From a bacterium (GTDB taxonomy: Bacteria; Cyanobacteriota; Vampirovibrionia; Obscuribacterales; Obscuribacteraceae), in the NCBI GenBank assembly GCA_030431355.1, contig JAUIJG010000016.1, positions 1-24,144 on the forward strand: a stretch of 24,144 nt of DNA. Reading direction: 5' to 3'. Below, piece by piece: positions 22,865 to 24,144 of the stretch. A program made the translations under genes and the position numbers. The notes under the pieces were generated by a model, which saw only the letters and a list, made by a program, of their open reading frames with translations, was not told the DNA's origin and ran no database searches. Numbering within the stretch: the first letter of the stretch is position 1; each line of letters opens with the position of its first letter.

Positions 22865-24144
22865 TCAGGCTTGTACTTCTTTGCCTGCTTGAGCTCCCTT
22901 GCCGGCATATTCTTCCTTACCGGTGGCAAGTTCAACGAAATCGCACTCTTTGTCGGAGCACTGGATCTTGTCGCCACGCTTCAAGGTTTTATAAATCAGT
23001 AGCTTGTTGCACTTGGGACAGGTGTTTTTGCCCTTGGGACCGCCTGACAATACCGGCGGATACCAATAAGCCGAAGTGCACTGATTTTTGGAATAGTTAC
23101 TGCAACCGAAGAAGATTTTTCCACGACGGGACTTCTTCTCCACAATCTTTCCGTCACAATCGGAACGAGGACATTCCACGCCGGTGAACTTGAGTATCGG
23201 TCTTTGTTCCTTACAAGCTTCCGCGCTACAGGCTAGATAGTCACCATAACGACCATAGCGAATGATCATCGACGAACCGCAGGTGGTACAGATCTCTTCA
23301 GATGGTCTGTCTTCCGGTACCGGCTCTCCATCTTTGGTGAGAGCAATCTTGGTTTTGCATTCCGGATATCCGACACAACCAAGAAACTGACCGAATCGAG
23401 AGGAACGGATAGCCATCTGCTGACCGCAGTTAGGGCAGTTATGATCCGAGAGAATCACAACTTTGTTCATATTCTCTTCGGCTTTTTTAAGAGTCTCACC
23501 GAAAGGCTTGTAGAAATCCTTCAGCATGCCATGCCATTCGACCTTGTCTTCTTCAATCTGGTCGAGTTTCGATTCCATGTCCGCCGTGAAGCTTACATCG
23601 ACAACATTGCCGAAGTGCTCTACAAGTAAGCCGTTAACAGCTTTTCCAAGCTTGGTCGGGAAAAGAACCCGCTTATTGCGCTCCACATATTTACGATCAA
23701 TAACGGTAGAGACCGTGGCCGAATAGGTAGAAGGTCTACCGATTCCAAGTTCCTCCAGGGTCTTAACCAGCGAAGCTTCATTGTAACGGGGCGGCGGCTG
23801 GGTGAAGTGTTGGCTGGGATCAATATCTTTCAATTTGATTTCGTCGCCTTTTTTCAGCTCAGGCAGATTTACCGGTGCCTGTTCTTCATCCTCATCATCA
23901 GCATTTTTAAGCCTGTCGTAGACGATGGTGAAACCGGCAAAAGTTTTCTCGGTGGCTGCAGCTCTGAATACTGCTTCACCGGCACTTACTTCAACAGTCT
24001 TGGTCAGCAGTTTAGCCGATGCCATCTGGCTCGCCATGAAGCGCTCCCAAATTAGCTTATAGACTTTGTACTGATCACTGGAGAGATAAGGCTTCAGTTT
24101 TTCAGGGGACTTGTCCGGATAACTGGGTCTGATAGCTTCGTGGG
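22865..24144 (-). CDS. topA: DNA topoisomerase I, C-terminal part (5' end outside the window)
   Basis: The frame is open through the right edge, so only the last 425 residues are visible. They begin with HEAIRPS, the conserved block after the active-site tyrosine region of type IA topoisomerases (the tyrosine itself is outside). YKLIWERFMASQM follows, then the acidic insert NADDEDEEQ and the LVKTLEELGIGRPSTYS segment, all typical of TopA. The C-terminal tail carries four zinc-ribbon modules with paired cysteines: CPNCG...CVGYPEC, CTTCG...CSAEAC, CPRSDC...CSNYSKNQC and CPKCN...CSDKEC. These bind single-stranded DNA and often RNA polymerase. The enzyme relaxes negative supercoils. It lies upstream of clpC on the same strand with hairpins between, so co-transcription is not shown. 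Confidence 0.96.
   Translation of the reverse strand, partial: HEAIRPSYPDKSPEKLKPYLSSDQYKVYKLIWERFMASQMASAKLLTKTVEVSAGEAVFRAAATEKTFAGFTIVYDRLKNADDEDEEQAPVNLPELKKGDEIKLKDIDPSQHFTQPPPRYNEASLVKTLEELGIGRPSTYSATVSTVIDRKYVERNKRVLFPTKLGKAVNGLLVEHFGNVVDVSFTADMESKLDQIEEDKVEWHGMLKDFYKPFGETLKKAEENMNKVVILSDHNCPNCGQQMAIRSSRFGQFLGCVGYPECKTKIALTKDGEPVPEDRPSEEICTTCGSSMIIRYGRYGDYLACSAEACKEQRPILKFTGVECPRSDCDGKIVEKKSRRGKIFFGCSNYSKNQCTSAYWYPPVLSGGPKGKNTCPKCNKLLIYKTLKRGDKIQCSDKECDFVELATGKEEYAGKGAQAGKEVQA

Overview
The window looks like chromosomal DNA of a bacterium with a base composition near one half G+C by eye. The cyanobacterial-type ClpC start, the single-PDZ HtrA protease, a PPK2-type polyphosphate kinase, a BT1-family transporter and a compact beta-oxidation set would fit a non-photosynthetic relative of Cyanobacteria (Vampirovibrionia/Melainabacteria, Obscuribacter-like). 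That placement is inference from gene content, not a database result. I saw no tRNA, rRNA, insertion sequence, phage module or CRISPR array.

Left part (1-5000): the 3' end of an OsmC-type peroxiredoxin, a BT1-family membrane transporter and a class I SAM methyltransferase, all on the plus strand and mostly ending in hairpins. Facing them is a minus-strand pair, a cysteine hydrolase of the isochorismatase fold followed by an EntS-type major facilitator. Middle part (5000-11600): gene-sparse and rich in oddities. It holds a secreted His/Tyr/Pro/Arg-rich protein, a candidate 33-residue one-helix membrane protein, a 108-residue hypothetical protein divergent from a membrane-anchored HtrA protease, a protein of unknown function built from two copies of one module, and a PPK2. 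Several unrelated tandem repeats lie just 3' of the plus-strand genes. The most striking is a 72-bp array carrying eight palindromes.

Right-centre part (11600-19100): a fatty-acid module. On the minus strand are a patatin-like lipase, a thiolase and a fused enoyl-CoA hydratase/3-hydroxyacyl-CoA dehydrogenase. Across an 824-bp intergenic region, divergently transcribed, is a long-chain acyl-CoA synthetase. Together they could release acyl chains, activate them and carry out the last three steps of beta-oxidation; an acyl-CoA dehydrogenase is not present here. Right end (19100-24144): a small hypothetical gene between two terminators, then clpC with an unusual charged C-terminal tail, and the 3' part of topA with four zinc-ribbon modules running off the window.

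I found no clearly new multi-gene system. The best leads are the palindrome-bearing 72-bp array, the 33-residue membrane peptide with its own terminator, the duplicated unknown module, and the ClpC tail.
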